Shown here: piece after piece, positions 9,931-20,689 of the stretch | Position numbering within the stretch: the stretch's first letter is position 1 | Layout of the letters: every line of letters begins with the position of its first letter | From: Chara braunii | Lineage: Eukaryota; Streptophyta; Charophyceae; Charales; Characeae | Length of the DNA: 30,965 bases | Direction: 5' to 3' | Assembly (NCBI GenBank): GCA_003427395.1 | Contig: BFEA01000672.1 | Coordinates: forward strand, 1 to 30,965 | Notes under the pieces: model-generated | Seen by the model: only the letters and a program-made list of their open reading frames with translations | Database searches by the model: none | Told to the model about the DNA's origin: nothing | Program-made: the position numbers and the translations under genes

Positions 9931-10896
9931 TCCGGATCTCACCTCTCGCTTTATGGTACATGTAAAACACCATAAAAATCAGCTCACTACGCTCAACTGA
10001 CTTTTTTGTTATTCAAACCATTTCGTAACCTTCACGATCTACTACCTAATAATATTGATTGGCAAACAACATTCCCTCAATATTATAAAATAATGTATAA
10101 AAAAATTAAATCGTTCAATATACCTGAACATGAAAGATTATAATATCACAAAAAAAAACGAGCAGCCCAAGTTCAAGCAAATCGTTGAACTTACGTAATC
10201 ACTGATGCAATGCAAGAGGATGACATTGAATCAAATACCAAACAACATAAATAAAAAATATAACACAAACATTACGATGATCTTTAGTTTTAGATTTCAG
10301 ATTGTATAGATTTTTCACATAATAGACAAAATTATACAAGAACACTAAATGATCTTGTTAATTTTCCAACGATCTAAACCTCACAACTATTGACCGCAAA
10401 TACCTCATCTTTTTATCATATATTAATGATAATTAAACTGCACAAATAACATTCAAAATATATAAAAAAATAAATTCATATAACCAGCCTCTATTAAATA
10501 TATTAAAAACTTTTTTTTTATAGATATCTTAACTTTACAAACATGACAAAAAATCACCACCTTACCAACACTTATGCATGTTCATAAAAAAAATATTGAA
10601 ATTCATCATTGGCACAATATTCCTCAACTAACACGAGTAACATTCCAAACAAATGTTTTGCACCCATCACATATGAAATATTTACAACAATCTGACAATA
10701 AACCTAAAAAAAAACAAAACAAATCCAATAATAATAGAAATGTCACAACAATTTTAACTTACTAAAAAACAACATGTAGTTTTACTTGTGCATCATTAAG
10801 TTTTAAAAAATTTGGAACGATCAAATATTATATTATGAAAAATTACAATACATAACATTGAATATCATGAAATAAAAAATAAATAAAAAATAATTT

Positions 10897-11510
10897 CTAA
10901 TGTTGTTAACTAGAGAAGACGGAACAAAAAAATCATATGTCGTTGCAGTCATCCAAGTTTTTTGCAATGTTTGACAGAGATCAAAAGAAGTTGTAAAAAC
11001 AACATTTACTGAAAAAATTGTAGTAGAAATTTATGATATTACCATTCACAATAGAATCGACATGCAAAACTTTGAAAACAATCCTTTGAACAACGTATTA
11101 CAAATTTAAAAGGAGTTCTAGATTTTTCTTCTGAACTGCAACTTCTTATAATTGATAGAATTAGTATTATGAACAAATAATAAGTTGTCAAATTATATAT
11201 TGCATTATGAGCACAAAGAAAGTTGAATTTACCATTCGGAGAACTACTTATTATTTTTTGAGGGGATTAGTTTCAAATGCGATCAGTTATGGGTAGACCA
11301 CTATATGAACAACTATCATAAAAATATATAGCCAATTCATTCGATGTTAAAAGATTTAAGCTTTAACGTCTTTTTAAAATATTTATCAACGTTCGTTTTA
11401 AATCAAATTCTTTTTGGGGAGAAGGTTGTTTTAAAACTCGCAATGACATTTTGACTAATGAGTTCATTGAGATTATTAACTCAGAACTGCATTCTTCTCG
11501 CCCACAGTAA
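10897..11510 (+). pseudogene. PIF1-like DNA helicase relic
   Basis: Superfamily 1B helicase motifs appear in the right order and spacing. A worn Walker A, LMLLTREDGTKKSYVVAVIQ, runs from 10897. TIHNRIDM at 11041-11064 corresponds to the conserved TIH motif. LLIIDRISIMN at 11142-11174 is a Walker B in which the catalytic Asp-Glu has become Asp-Arg. NLPFGELLIIF at 11226-11258 leads into a GD..Q segment and VMGRPLYEQL. The first two motifs are in one frame and the later ones in another, so at least one frameshift lies between about 11080 and 11140. Stops fall inside the fourth motif (TGA then TAG near 11259 and 11268). The Walker A lysine is retained but a glycine is lost. In eukaryotic repeats such helicases belong to Helitrons or to host PIF1 families; context favours a mobile origin. 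C-terminal motifs IV-VI were not found. Confidence 0.7.
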
Positions 11511-13654
11511 AATTAACTAACATCTAAATTAATAAACGTTAATAAAACATAAATATACACCACATGAAACAATGACACACGTACAAACATGATTTATTCA
11601 TATTTGCACGAAATAACAAAAAAATTGTTAAAAAATAATTATCTTATACATATTTTTGCAAATTTTAACAGAAACTGTAAAAAATAAAACAAAGACGATA
11701 TTTGTTTCATAATGTCCTTATCCGACCACATGCTATGACGCTATGCACCATTTCTAAATCTTATTTCATGCGTGTCAATTGTATTCACCGAAAACGTCGA
11801 CCTTAATAGAGGCATTGTCATCGATATATTCAGAATTTTATATTCCTTACAATTTAATCTAACAACACAATTTGGATCTTGTTTTTATACCACAACATTT
11901 ACTAATGTGTTTTTCTTAAATCAACTTCCTCAACTTTCATTAGTTCGCATTCCAAACCGTAATTGATTTGAATTATTTTCATTTGCATCAACTATCTAAA
12001 GATTTTTTACTCAATTGTTTTTGAACATTTAAAACGTTCAATCACTGTATTATTACCACGCATTTCATTTTCATCACAACGCACTTGCATATTATATTAA
12101 AAAAATATATTTAATTTTTGTCATCGCTTTCATACCATATAAAGTTCATTGAAAAACTTTAACATCAATGATTATTGCAAATTGGAAAATTTTATATACA
12201 CCATAAATGAGAAAAAAAAAATTCCACAACAAAGATACACTGTAGTATTTCGTGTAATAAATCACTGCGCTTTCACAATTCTCAAACTATTAACAAAATC
12301 ACTCACAAAAAAATTCAAACCTGATGAAAATGTATTATGTGAAGATGACAGACTCACAAAGATTGCAGAATAATTGTTTCAATCTAACTTCGTACAAAAT
12401 ATGTTCAAAAAAATATATTCTACATCATACATAAACCAAAAAAATAAACAATCATACACAACAAACTTAGAACAACTACTGATACAACCTTAAACAAAAT
12501 TGAAACAACTAATAAATTTTTAAATAATAAAAAAAATATCACTATTCTTAACTTTATTTGTTTGTCACATGATTCAAATATAACAACGAATTCAAACAAC
12601 GCCAACGAATGTTTTTACGTGATCTCTTCTTTAAAGAATATTTTCATAAACCTTAGCCAATTAACAACATCACTTTCCATAACTTCACAACCGATTTTTC
12701 ACATCTTATCTTTATAACATATTGAGATGTTCAAAAAGTTGTTCCAACCTCAAGGGATTTAGACTCATGTTTATACATTAATTTACATGAACATTATTGA
12801 CTGACAAATATACTCATAAACAATTATGTTGAATTAATAATGAATAAATCAATAACAATCTTCGTAGCAAACACGTTTACATACAACTATTGGAAAAAAA
12901 AAATGATTATCCTTGCATTAACCGACAAATGCAATAAATAAATAAATGTCCATTCACAACACTCACATATTTTTTCATTCTGATAAACATAAACAATACT
13001 CATTTGACACTTAGATATTTAAATATTGAAACGCAAATTATATATTACTATGACAGTTTTTTCATTACTGATACAACCTTATTTTTTAACATCAAAGTAT
13101 GACTATCTTTTATACGCATATTACAAAATGCGGCAACATATGTCTTATAAGGACCACAACATACTAATTCAGAAGATTGTGACGTTCGTTTCCTTGTTAT
13201 GCTTCGATATCTTATGCTACCTGACCCACTTTCATATATCAATGATTTATCTCAAAAAGACATGCCTCTATATATGACATTCATTCATAACGAACGTTGT
13301 CTTTATACACTCAACAAATTACACCATATCCACACTCTTCAACCACTTATCCACCACAACTACTTTGTTAAACATAATCAATACATTAGTTGCATATAAA
13401 ACACCACTAATCATTAATAATTATGCTAACATAAATAACAACCATACTCGAACACTTGTCTACAAGATATGTGAACAACAAGATTCAAGGACCATCAACT
13501 CAAAACCAAGTACAAATAAAGGTATGTCAAATATTCATACAAACTTTCATTATTCAAGTACCTTTTTCACACACATACACACATAACCGACGTGCTTGTT
13601 CTTCTTGAAAACAGAACTTTGACTCCCCAAACTTGTCATTTTACATATCTCTCT

Positions 13655-13712
13655 AACACACGCACACACATACACACACAAACACACACACATACGAACA
13701 CACGCACACACT
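13655..13712. repeat. Imperfect (CA)n microsatellite
   Basis: ACAC runs interrupted by single T, G and A substitutions. Confidence 0.9.
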
Positions 13713-14009
13713 CATCTAGTTACAAGAATCTTGCCATTCTTCACGCCTCCACAATCATTGCCTTCTTATCGACCCACTACTTTACAGTGACCCTTGCAAG
13801 GGCAAAAATACTGCAAACTAACCCTATTCCTCCCTAACAATACTTCATTGTTGTAAACTTTTTCCTCACATCGATGTTGCTATTTATTTTTACTTCAATT
13901 TATTTTATTATTATTATTGTTATAATTATTTCACCAAATGCACCAAATAAAAACTCTACAACTAAACCTTACAATACAACAACCACCACCAACCCTCAAG
14001 TTCAACAAT

Positions 14010-14080
14010 TAAAAAAAAAAAAAAAAAACCCTCTAACATTAAAAAACAACATTACCTTTTTTTTTTTTTTTTTTTTTTTC
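14010..14080. repeat. Poly(A) then poly(T) tracts
   Basis: About 18 As (from 14011) and, 30 bases on, about 22 Ts (from 14058). Similar lone A or T runs recur at about 14370, 14484, 14586, 14720 and 14824. Confidence 0.85.
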
Positions 14081-14140
14081 CTCTTATTTCTCCATCGAAC
14101 AAACTATGGGTTGCACACCCGTGCCCTTACGGTAAGTCAA

Positions 14141-14315
14141 TGAGTATGCCCTAAGATCCCCATTACCTCACCATTATCCATAAGTTGGTTCTCACACTTA
14201 GAGAATGCGAGTGACGTGATTTTGAGGGTCTACATAATGTGAGTATGCCCTTAGAGCCCCATTACCTTACCATTATCCATAAGTCGGTTGACATACCCAG
14301 AGAACGTGGACTAAG
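14141..14315 (+). repeat. 99-bp-period tandem duplication
   Basis: The block starting TGAGTATGCCC at 14141 is repeated from 14240. Both copies contain CCATTACCT.ACCATTATCC and ATAAGTYGGTT. Identity falls off after about 75 bases of each unit. Non-coding. Confidence 0.8.
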
Positions 14316-14586
14316 GGAAAAACGTTTTGAATTCACGAAGACAAATTCTGTGTTTAATTTCATTGAGTTTTTTTTTTTTTTACCACCACTACCTTTCACA
14401 GACAAATGCAAAGTCCGTCTAGTAGCCTACTCCTGAAAACACGAGGCTCGGGGCAAGGTTGGAGGCCGACGAAATAATAATGTGAAAAAAAAAAAAAAAG
14501 TTGGACATCAAGGAAGACCCTCAAGAGGGTGGCATGTAACAACAGTGCCTACATGAATGTATCTGGCCGCCATGTGTGATTATAGT

Positions 14587-14617
<31 letters not shown>

Positions 14618-15127
14618 GTGTAGTTATAGTGCCCTGCCAGTAAGGCAAGGCATATCTCACGGGTAACTCTGTCTGAATGTTGTGGCATCCTGTATCCGCC
14701 CTCAATTACAACAGAAGGGTTTTTTTTTTTTTTTTTTTTTTTTTTTGCGACACACCCTCAATAAGAGCATAGGCACACGAGCACCTCATAGAAAGTATCT
14801 GGTGGTTATTGTGGCGTTGGGGATTTTTTTTTTTTTTTTTTCTAATTTTTGGTTCCTCTGTCCCTTCTCGGACGAAACTGCCCCGGCTCGGCAAAACTCG
14901 GTGCACAGGGAAAATCAAGCTTGGCAAAAACAGGATCGGAGGTAGTGGTGGCTTAAACTAATCTTATATTAGTCTCTCAATCTTGTTTGTATATATTTTC
15001 CTCATCTCGTTCATCCTCTCGCTACTCTATGGATAGTACGGGGGAACACTCACTAACCAAATTGTCTACCGCGTGAGCGCGGGGAACGCAACCTTAAGAT
15101 AGCCAAATCAATAAGACTAAGAGCTAA

Positions 15128-15234
<107 letters not shown>

Positions 15235-15604
15235 ACTGAATGACAAAATTAAATATGGGTTAAATTGCGGCCGCGATTTATTTTGTAATTGGAATGATTT
15301 TTTTAAAATGATTGGCCCAGGCATGGCTGAGTGGCAAAAATGAAAAATGTGCCGAATCGGTGCGACGATTATTTCGCAGTGCAAATGATTTTTTAAAAAT
15401 ATTCTATTATTATTTATGGAAAGAACACGACCTCATCTATGGATTCTCAAAATTTTAGATTTTTGTGCATGTTCGTTCGAGCATTGAAAATCGCCAAAGT
15501 TGCCTCTTGCAAAACGCCTATTTCGTTGTGCCTGACCTCCTTGTTTTGAGAAGACGGGGCTCAATGCCTGGGCCTGAGGGCCCTTTTGCAGTTCACATGC
15601 CCGC

Positions 15605-15692
15605 ACTTCTTTTTGGGGTCCGCTTCTACCCGGGGTCCGGTCCAACGCCCCCCACTTCTTTTTGGGGTCCACTTCCACCCCAGGACCGGTCC
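15605..15692 (+). repeat. 49-bp-period tandem duplication
   Basis: ACTTCTTTTTGGGGTCC begins both units (15605 and 15654), and each ends near GGTCCGGTCC/GGACCGGTCC. The surrounding GC-rich sequence (15500-15930) is open on both strands but shows no domain. Confidence 0.8.
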
Positions 15693-16092
15693 TTCCTTTT
15701 TCCAAAAGTCCCGGTTCTAGCAGAGCTAGTTGTAGGTAGTCCGCAGTTTTGCCAAGGACCGGTCCCCCAAATTTTTTGCCCCCTAAGAACCCACTTTGCA
15801 TCCTGGTCGCCCGCCGCCAAAAATGCGACACCTTGACACAGACGCGGAAGCCCACTATACCGCAGCCTAAGGGCTGCGAACATGGAACTCTGACCAGCCC
15901 ACGGCCCCACGGGGTAAGCTGGCACCACAACAGTGGTGCAAGAGCAAGGCTTGTATCAGCCCCTCATCACGATGATGTGCGGTGATCAGGCATTGCCGAT
16001 GGGGGAAACCGGCGATGCTAGTGCGGAGCATCTTTGGCCAGTCACTCGCACGTCCCCCTACCACCCTCCAAGCCCACATTAGCGGTGTCTAA

Positions 16093-16134
16093 TGGCCAAT
16101 ATCATTGCTGCATAGCAACCAACAATATTGGCCA
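16093..16134. other. 42-nt cruciform-type inverted repeat
   Basis: TGGCCAATAT (16093-16102) and ATATTGGCCA (16125-16134) are perfect reverse complements. Between them TTGCT and AGCAA form a second small stem. Confidence 0.6.
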
Positions 16135-16206
16135 AGGTCCTGCCAATGCTGGCTTGGAGGGCCAACGGGTTCTCTAGCCTGTAGAACACCAAGCTTGCCC
16201 AGCCCG

Positions 16207-16350
16207 ATGGCGAGTAGTACAACTACCGGTAGCCCCCCCAAAGGTCGAGGTAGTGCGGTTCGGGCGCCGATGACCTCGGCACGGGGCGCTCAGATGGATG
16301 TTCCCTTGGCGAGGCTGAGAGAACAGACCCGCTGGCACGTTAGGGAGTAG
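16207..16350 (+). CDS. Small ORF, 47 codons, unknown
   Basis: ATG 16207 to TAG 16348 encodes a basic, Ser/Thr/Gly/Arg-rich peptide starting MASSTTTGSPPKGRG and ending REQTRWHVRE. No domain recognised. It stops four bases before a U6-derived fragment, so it might be the 3' end of a retroposed transcript fused to U6. That reading is inference. Confidence 0.25.
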   Translation: MASSTTTGSPPKGRGSAVRAPMTSARGAQMDVPLARLREQTRWHVRE

Positions 16351-16353
16351 TTC

Positions 16354-16470
16354 GGTCCTTCGGGAGATCCGTTAAAAATGGCACGAAACATACAGAGAAG
16401 AGGACTTTTTTTTTTTTTTTTTTTTTACAGAGAAGAGTTTTTTTTTTCTTCTTTTTTACAGAGAAGAGGA
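16354..16470 (+). pseudogene. Scrambled U6 snRNA fragment with triplicated ACAGAGA box
   Basis: GGTCCTTCGGGAGATCCG and GTTAAAAATGGCACGAAAC (16354-16389) correspond to the U6 5' stem-loop and following region with substitutions. ACAGAGAAGAG, the spliceosome-contacting box, then appears three times (16392, 16427, 16458), separated by T-rich runs. The downstream U6 half is missing. It is not a functional gene. Confidence 0.7.
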
Positions 16471-16483
16471 GTTCGAATACACA

Positions 16484-16529
16484 CAACACAACAAAACAAA
16501 ACAAAACAAAACAAAACAAAACAAAACAA
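16484..16529. repeat. (ACAAA)n pentanucleotide repeat
   Basis: ACACAAC leads into about eight ACAAA units ending at 16529, directly after the U6 fragment. It may be a diversified poly(A) tail. Confidence 0.85.
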
Positions 16530-16550
16530 GAAAATAAAGACACAGAAATG

Positions 16551-17720
16551 CCTTGCCTGCCACGTACGCAGCCGAGCTAGGGGCGAACGCAGAGAACGGC
16601 GGTGAGGTTGGGACGAGAGAGGCGACGGTACGCAGATGATGCTATCGTTCATATGGTATGGATGATCGGCCGCTGTCGTGGTGCGCGCCTTGGAGCGAGG
16701 CGCCACCTCGTTATTAGTGGCGCCCTATCCACAAGCGCTCGACCTCCGCGCTCCAAGCCAGAAAGATGGGGCCGCAGGCGAGACTGGTTGTCCGCCCGTC
16801 GACGGGCTAAAGCGCCATTGGTCTTGACGAAACGTCCGCCTGCCCGCCGCAGTGCGGCGATCTGCGGGCGGCCGGTCGGTCGGTCGGATGGCGGGGAGGC
16901 TTCTTCAGCCTTCCGGCCTCACTCAGATTAGGTCGTTCAGTTTTGCGCCAGCCGGCGCTGGGAATGACCGCGGCGGGCGGGTGGTGGAGGTATGGGCACG
17001 AGGCCGGGGCGATAGATCGCGGCGGGGGGGCGAGGGGTGGCAGGTGTGAGCGTTGTGGAGGGAGGTCGGCGCAGGTGTAGTTGTGTCGCGACCAGCCGCA
17101 GGTCCACGCTCCCGCGCGCTACCGGTAGGAGGTAGCGCGCTCCCTCTCGTTCCAGCAGAGGCCAGGGGCGTTGTTGCCTTCTGCGTGCTTCTTGCCCGTT
17201 CGTCGCGCGCGGGAGTTCCCCTGCTTGCGTGCTCCATCACAGGAGGTGTGGGGCCGTCGTAGTCCCCACCCGCGCTGCACCTACCCCCTCCCCCCCCCCC
17301 CCCTCCCCCCCCCCCCCCCCGCCCCCCCCCCCCCGTGGGGGCCCCACCCCCCCCCCCCACCGCGGACCCCCCCCCCCCGCCCCCCCCCCCCCCCCCCCCC
17401 TCCCCTCCCCTCCCCTCCCCCCTCCTGGCCCCGCCGTCGCTTGGGCGCGACAAGCACGCCCAGCAGCTGGGCCGCACCGCGCCGAGCCCGACCACGACAC
17501 CCCGTGGCTGAGGTGGTGATCGTTTGTGGGAGATAGCCGCGCAGCCCCGCAGAGAAAGCGCGCGACGGGTAGATGGGTCGCCACGCCATCGCGGCGACGA
17601 CAAACAGTTCATTGTAGTTTGGTCAGGACGAGTAGGTAAGAAGCGGAGGTAGGGAGAGAGGAAGAGGTAGAGGGAAAGGGAGAGGCTGCGGGGGCGGGGG
17701 AAAGGTGGCTGGCCGACTGG
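16551..17720. other. GC- and CpG-rich region
   Basis: GC content rises sharply and CpG is frequent, with short GGTC/CGGT runs near 16875 and long open frames on both strands that are products of composition. It lies just upstream of a polypyrimidine-rich region and the candidate first exon at 17802. That position suits a CpG-rich promoter, but no TATA box or other element was identified. Confidence 0.4.
17281..17424. repeat. Long C tract (G4 / i-motif prone)
   Basis: Roughly 140 bases of C runs broken by single T, G or A. The minus strand is correspondingly G-rich, with many runs of four or more Gs. Glycine- or proline-rich frames across it are artefacts of composition. Run lengths may be inaccurate in the assembly. 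Confidence 0.9.
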
Positions 17721-17742
17721 CTGGCTGGCTGGCTGGCTGTGT
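17702..17742. repeat. (GGCT)n short repeat
   Basis: GGCTGGCCGACTGGCTGGCTGG and following units. Confidence 0.85.
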
Positions 17743-17801
17743 GACGAGCGGCCAAGTAGAAGCGCGCCGTTCCTCCCAAGCATCAAGGAGTCGGACGCAC
17801 C

Positions 17802-18458
17802 ATGGCGTCCGCCACGACCGCCGCAGTGCTCCCGCCGAGAGGCCTCCTACATTCGTCATGTTGGCTTGCGCAACCTTCTTCTCCGCATCTCTCCAAACCG
17901 GTCCGTTTGCGCAACCCCTTGCACCCGCCATCTCCCTTCCCCTTCCCCTTCCCCCTCCCCTTTCCTCGGCGCTTGCGCCCCCCGCCCCCCCCCGCCCCAT
18001 CCCTTCTTCTCTCACCGTCATTTCAACTTCCTTGGCTCCCTCACCGCCACCTCTCTCTTTCTTTCTCGCTCCCTCTCCGACCTCCCCGCCCTTTCTTCAT
18101 CAACTGCTCCTTTTCCCTCTTCCCCCTCTTCCCCCTCTTTCCCCTCCTCCCCCTCCCCCCCTTTCTTCCCGTTTCATCGTCTTCCGCTTGCTCCTCGTCC
18201 CCTCAGTTTCTTCCTGCCCCATCTCTCATTCAGCGCAGTGCAGAGGACAAGGAACGTGGTGTTGACGACGACCGCCCTGATTCCACTCTACTTCCACTCT
18301 CCTTCCACTCTCCTTCCACTCTCCTTCCGCCCTCCTTCCGCCCTCCTTCCGCTCTCCTTCCGCTCTCCTTCCGCTTTTGGGCAACCAAAGCGAATCCATA
18401 TTCTTGTAGAAAACATCCAGCTCGGCAAGTTTCTTTTTTTTTAGTCAGGAGTTACTGA
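17802..18458 (+). CDS. Candidate first coding exon with transit-peptide-like start
   Basis: ATG 17802 sits in a strong context (GCACCATGGCG). The protein starts MASATTAAVLPPRGLLHSSC and continues rich in Ser, Pro, Arg and Ala and nearly free of acidic residues for the first 100 residues, as in plastid transit peptides. Beyond about residue 45 the frame crosses CT-rich repeat DNA and becomes Ser/Pro/Leu/Phe low complexity, so only the start is credible. The frame stops at 18456. A textbook donor (CGGTAAGT, 18476-18483) lies 20 bases further but is out of reach of this frame, so the true exon end is unknown. The S1-domain exons from 27264 onward lie on the same strand and may belong to the same gene across very long introns. 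That link is inference. Confidence 0.3.
   Translation: MASATTAAVLPPRGLLHSSCWLAQPSSPHLSKPVRLRNPLHPPSPFPFPFPLPFPRRLRPPPPPAPSLLLSPSFQLPWLPHRHLSLSFSLPLRPPRPFFINCSFSLFPLFPLFPLLPLPPFLPVSSSSACSSSPQFLPAPSLIQRSAEDKERGVDDDRPDSTLLPLSFHSPSTLLPPSFRPPSALLPLSFRFWATKANPYSCRKHPARQVSFFLVRSY
17930..18200 (+). repeat. Polypyrimidine (CT-rich) tract
   Basis: CCTTCC, CCCTCC and TTCCC words dominate the plus strand. It is low complexity rather than a clean tandem repeat. Confidence 0.8.
18284..18376 (+). repeat. 11-bp minisatellite CTCCTTCCRCY
   Basis: About eight consecutive 11-base units read CTCCTTCCACT, then CTCCTTCCGCC, then CTCCTTCCGCT, so neighbouring units share the same variant. Confidence 0.85.
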
Positions 18459-18479
18459 AGGAAAAAACAATGCCCCGGT

Positions 18480-19010
18480 AAGTTTCTAAGCCGGCCTGGT
18501 CTGCTCTGACGTGAGTCGTTTCTGATTTTTGATTGAATTTGATACGATTGCAGTTTGCTGCTTGCTATCACTCCAAGAGTGATTTCTCGGATAAGAAATG
18601 ATAACTAATATTTAATAATTTTGTAATACGTTGCATTGCTCAGAAAGGAGACCTTGTCCTGAAAAGATATGTTTTATGCACATATGCACAGTTTATCGGC
18701 ATGCTTTTTTTTTTTTTTTTTTGGTAATAGGCATGCGTCAACTATGCTGTCGTCGTGGTTAAGAAATGCTGAGAAAAAAATGCTACAATGCGCCCGCCGT
18801 ATCTGATGCGATTCGTTTTGATTGGATGACGTTTCATTCCCACTCAGGGTGCATATTCGCTGCGCTCGACTTCCACAGCGAGTAGGGCGGTCTCCAGCCA
18901 GACATGGCGCTTTGACGAGCCTGGCAATCGAAGGTTGGTGGTTGCTCCACTGAGACATACTCCTTTTCGCTTCAGACCGAATTTGATGATGACAACGCAT
19001 ATAAACAATC
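18480..19010. other. Gene-free stretch, probably intronic
   Basis: Contains one 20-base T run (18703-18722). No exon, RNA gene or repeat family was recognised. Confidence 0.35.
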
Positions 19011-19137
<127 letters not shown>

Positions 19138-19420
19138 CAGCTGATTTGAACTGAAGTATTGTCCCGGCAGCAAGTCTGCGGTTCAGGGGACAAAACTTCA
19201 CAGCCATCCTATAATGGTAAAACACACTGGCTTTCTAAAATGCACAACATTTTACCATTTATTTGCTTGCATATATATTTACTTATATATTTGTATGCTT
19301 TGCTTATTTGATAAAAGCTGTATCGAAAGGATGGAGAAGAACCAATTACCTTTTTTTTTGTTGTTAATTTCTATTTTAGCCTTTGATGAAGTTCTGGCCT
19401 TCCGCCCCATTCAGGACAGG

Positions 19421-19490
19421 AACCTCCTCCTCCTGCTCCTCCTCTTCCTCCTCCTCCTCCCACTCCTGCTCCTCCTCCTCCTCCTCATGA
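19421..19490. repeat. (CTC)n imperfect trinucleotide repeat
   Basis: CTCCTCCTCCTGCTCCTCC and variants. The region from 19500 to 19920 is purine-rich (AAGAAG, GGGGAAAAA) without a gene. Confidence 0.85.
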
Positions 19491-19924
19491 TCATATCATG
19501 GCGAAGAAGAAGATGGTGAAGAAGAAGATTATAAAAAAGCAAAAAGAAAAAGGGAACAAAAGTGAAAAAAGAAGTGAAAAAAATGAAAAAAAGAAGAGAG
19601 TTAGTAGGAGAGGAGGTGTAGCAGAGGCATGGTATGTACGTGTGCCATTCGGAGTAGAAACGAAAGGCTAAGGGGGGGGGGGGGAAGAAAAATAAAAAAA
19701 GAAAAAAAAAGTAGGAAAAAAAAGGGAAAAAAAAGAAAGAAAGAATGGTGTTGATGAAAGAATTCTGGAAAGGACGGGAGGGACACCGGGACGGTTTTGT
19801 TTTAAAAAATAAAATCTGGAAAATTGGGAAAGGCAGGAGTGTAATCAGATGGCAGTGTCGAGGAGATGCGGGAGAGGAGAAATTACGGCGTTTTGCGTGC
19901 CTTAAAAAAAAAAAAAAAAACACC

Positions 19925-19946
19925 TGATACGGAGAAGATTAGCATG
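19925..19946 (+). pseudogene. 22-nt U6 snRNA fragment between A tracts
   Basis: TGATACGGAGAAGATTAGCATG equals the central U6 ACAGAGA region with two substitutions. It is preceded by about 18 As and followed by 11 As. A tiny retroposed or recombined piece. Confidence 0.6.
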
Positions 19947-20103
19947 AAAAAAAAAAAGGTTGTCGCTTTTTTTAACCTTTTTTTTCGTGGAAGTAAAATA
20001 GAACTGGAAAGGTGGGTGCTTTACGATCCTCTGAAACTAGGGCGGTAGATGACCGGCGCAGCCAACGGAGCACGGGTTTCGTGGCGGTCGTAGGTTCTCT
20101 TCA

Positions 20104-20275
20104 TGGAACCGTTGAGCGGGTGGACGACCGACGGAACGACCGGGTGGACGACCGACTGATCGACCCGGTGGAAGACCGAAAATGAACGACGACTGGGTGG
20201 TGGAAGACCGACTGAACGACCGCTCGGACCGCCCGGCTGAATGACCAGTCGGGCGACCGGCTGAACGACCGGTTC
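20104..20275 (+). repeat. Degenerate minisatellite with GACGACCGACTGAACGACC words
   Basis: GGTGGACGACCGAC, GGTGGAAGACCGA and CTGAACGACCGG variants recur every 16-30 bases. Arg/Pro/Ser-rich reverse-strand frames follow from it. Poly(T) tracts with an unresolved base (20659) follow at 20531-20684. Confidence 0.75.
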
Positions 20276-20689
20276 ATTCTGAAGTAAGGAAAAGCGACAA
20301 GTGGTCGGGGTTGTCCGTTTACGGACAATAATGCAAACTTCTGGAATGAACTGGGACCTGCCCGCGCTGGAAAGTCCACGTCCCAGGCCACAGCCACGTT
20401 TTTTTCTCCCCCATCCCCCTCCACCCCCCCTAAAAGGAACTTTTATTTCCACCGAACAAATGAGGAACCACAAGACCGGGACCCCAGCGACGTTTTTTAT
20501 TTTTGTTAATTTTTTTTTTTAAAACTGAACAACTTTTTTTTTTTTTTTTTTTTTTGAGAAGAAGATTTTGATGTACAAGGCAGCCACGGTTTCGTACGAC
20601 AGGTTCGGAAAAATACGTTCATGGAAGAATTCTCCATCTTCTGCCATCTTTTTTTTTTNTTTTTTTTTTTTTTTTTTTTTTTTTGATCG

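Larger units (their letters stand above)
9931..13900 (+). mobile_element. AT-rich, G-poor block, probable decayed helicase-bearing element
   Basis: About 4 kb of very AT-rich DNA whose plus strand is strikingly poor in G; for instance 13321-13380 contains one G in 60 bases. It encloses the PIF1-like helicase motifs at 10897-11510. Elsewhere open frames are short, lysine/asparagine/isoleucine-rich and unrecognised. The combination suggests one large element that decayed together, with a strand-biased loss of G. No Rep/HUH motif, terminal hairpin or target-site duplication was found, so Helitron assignment is only a possibility. Confidence 0.4.

Noticed and set aside
15433-15930. 165-codon reverse-strand frame and overlapping 123-codon forward frame
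   Set aside because: Both cross a 49-bp tandem duplication in GC-rich DNA, neither has a domain, and the frames mutually overlap.
16923-17786. Long reverse-strand glycine-rich open frame and its plus-strand proline-rich counterparts
   Set aside because: They exist in all frames because of the C/G tract and high GC. There is no domain and no exon signal.
20104-20473. 150-codon reverse-strand frame rich in Arg/Pro/Val
   Set aside because: Produced by a degenerate GACCGAC minisatellite; no domain.
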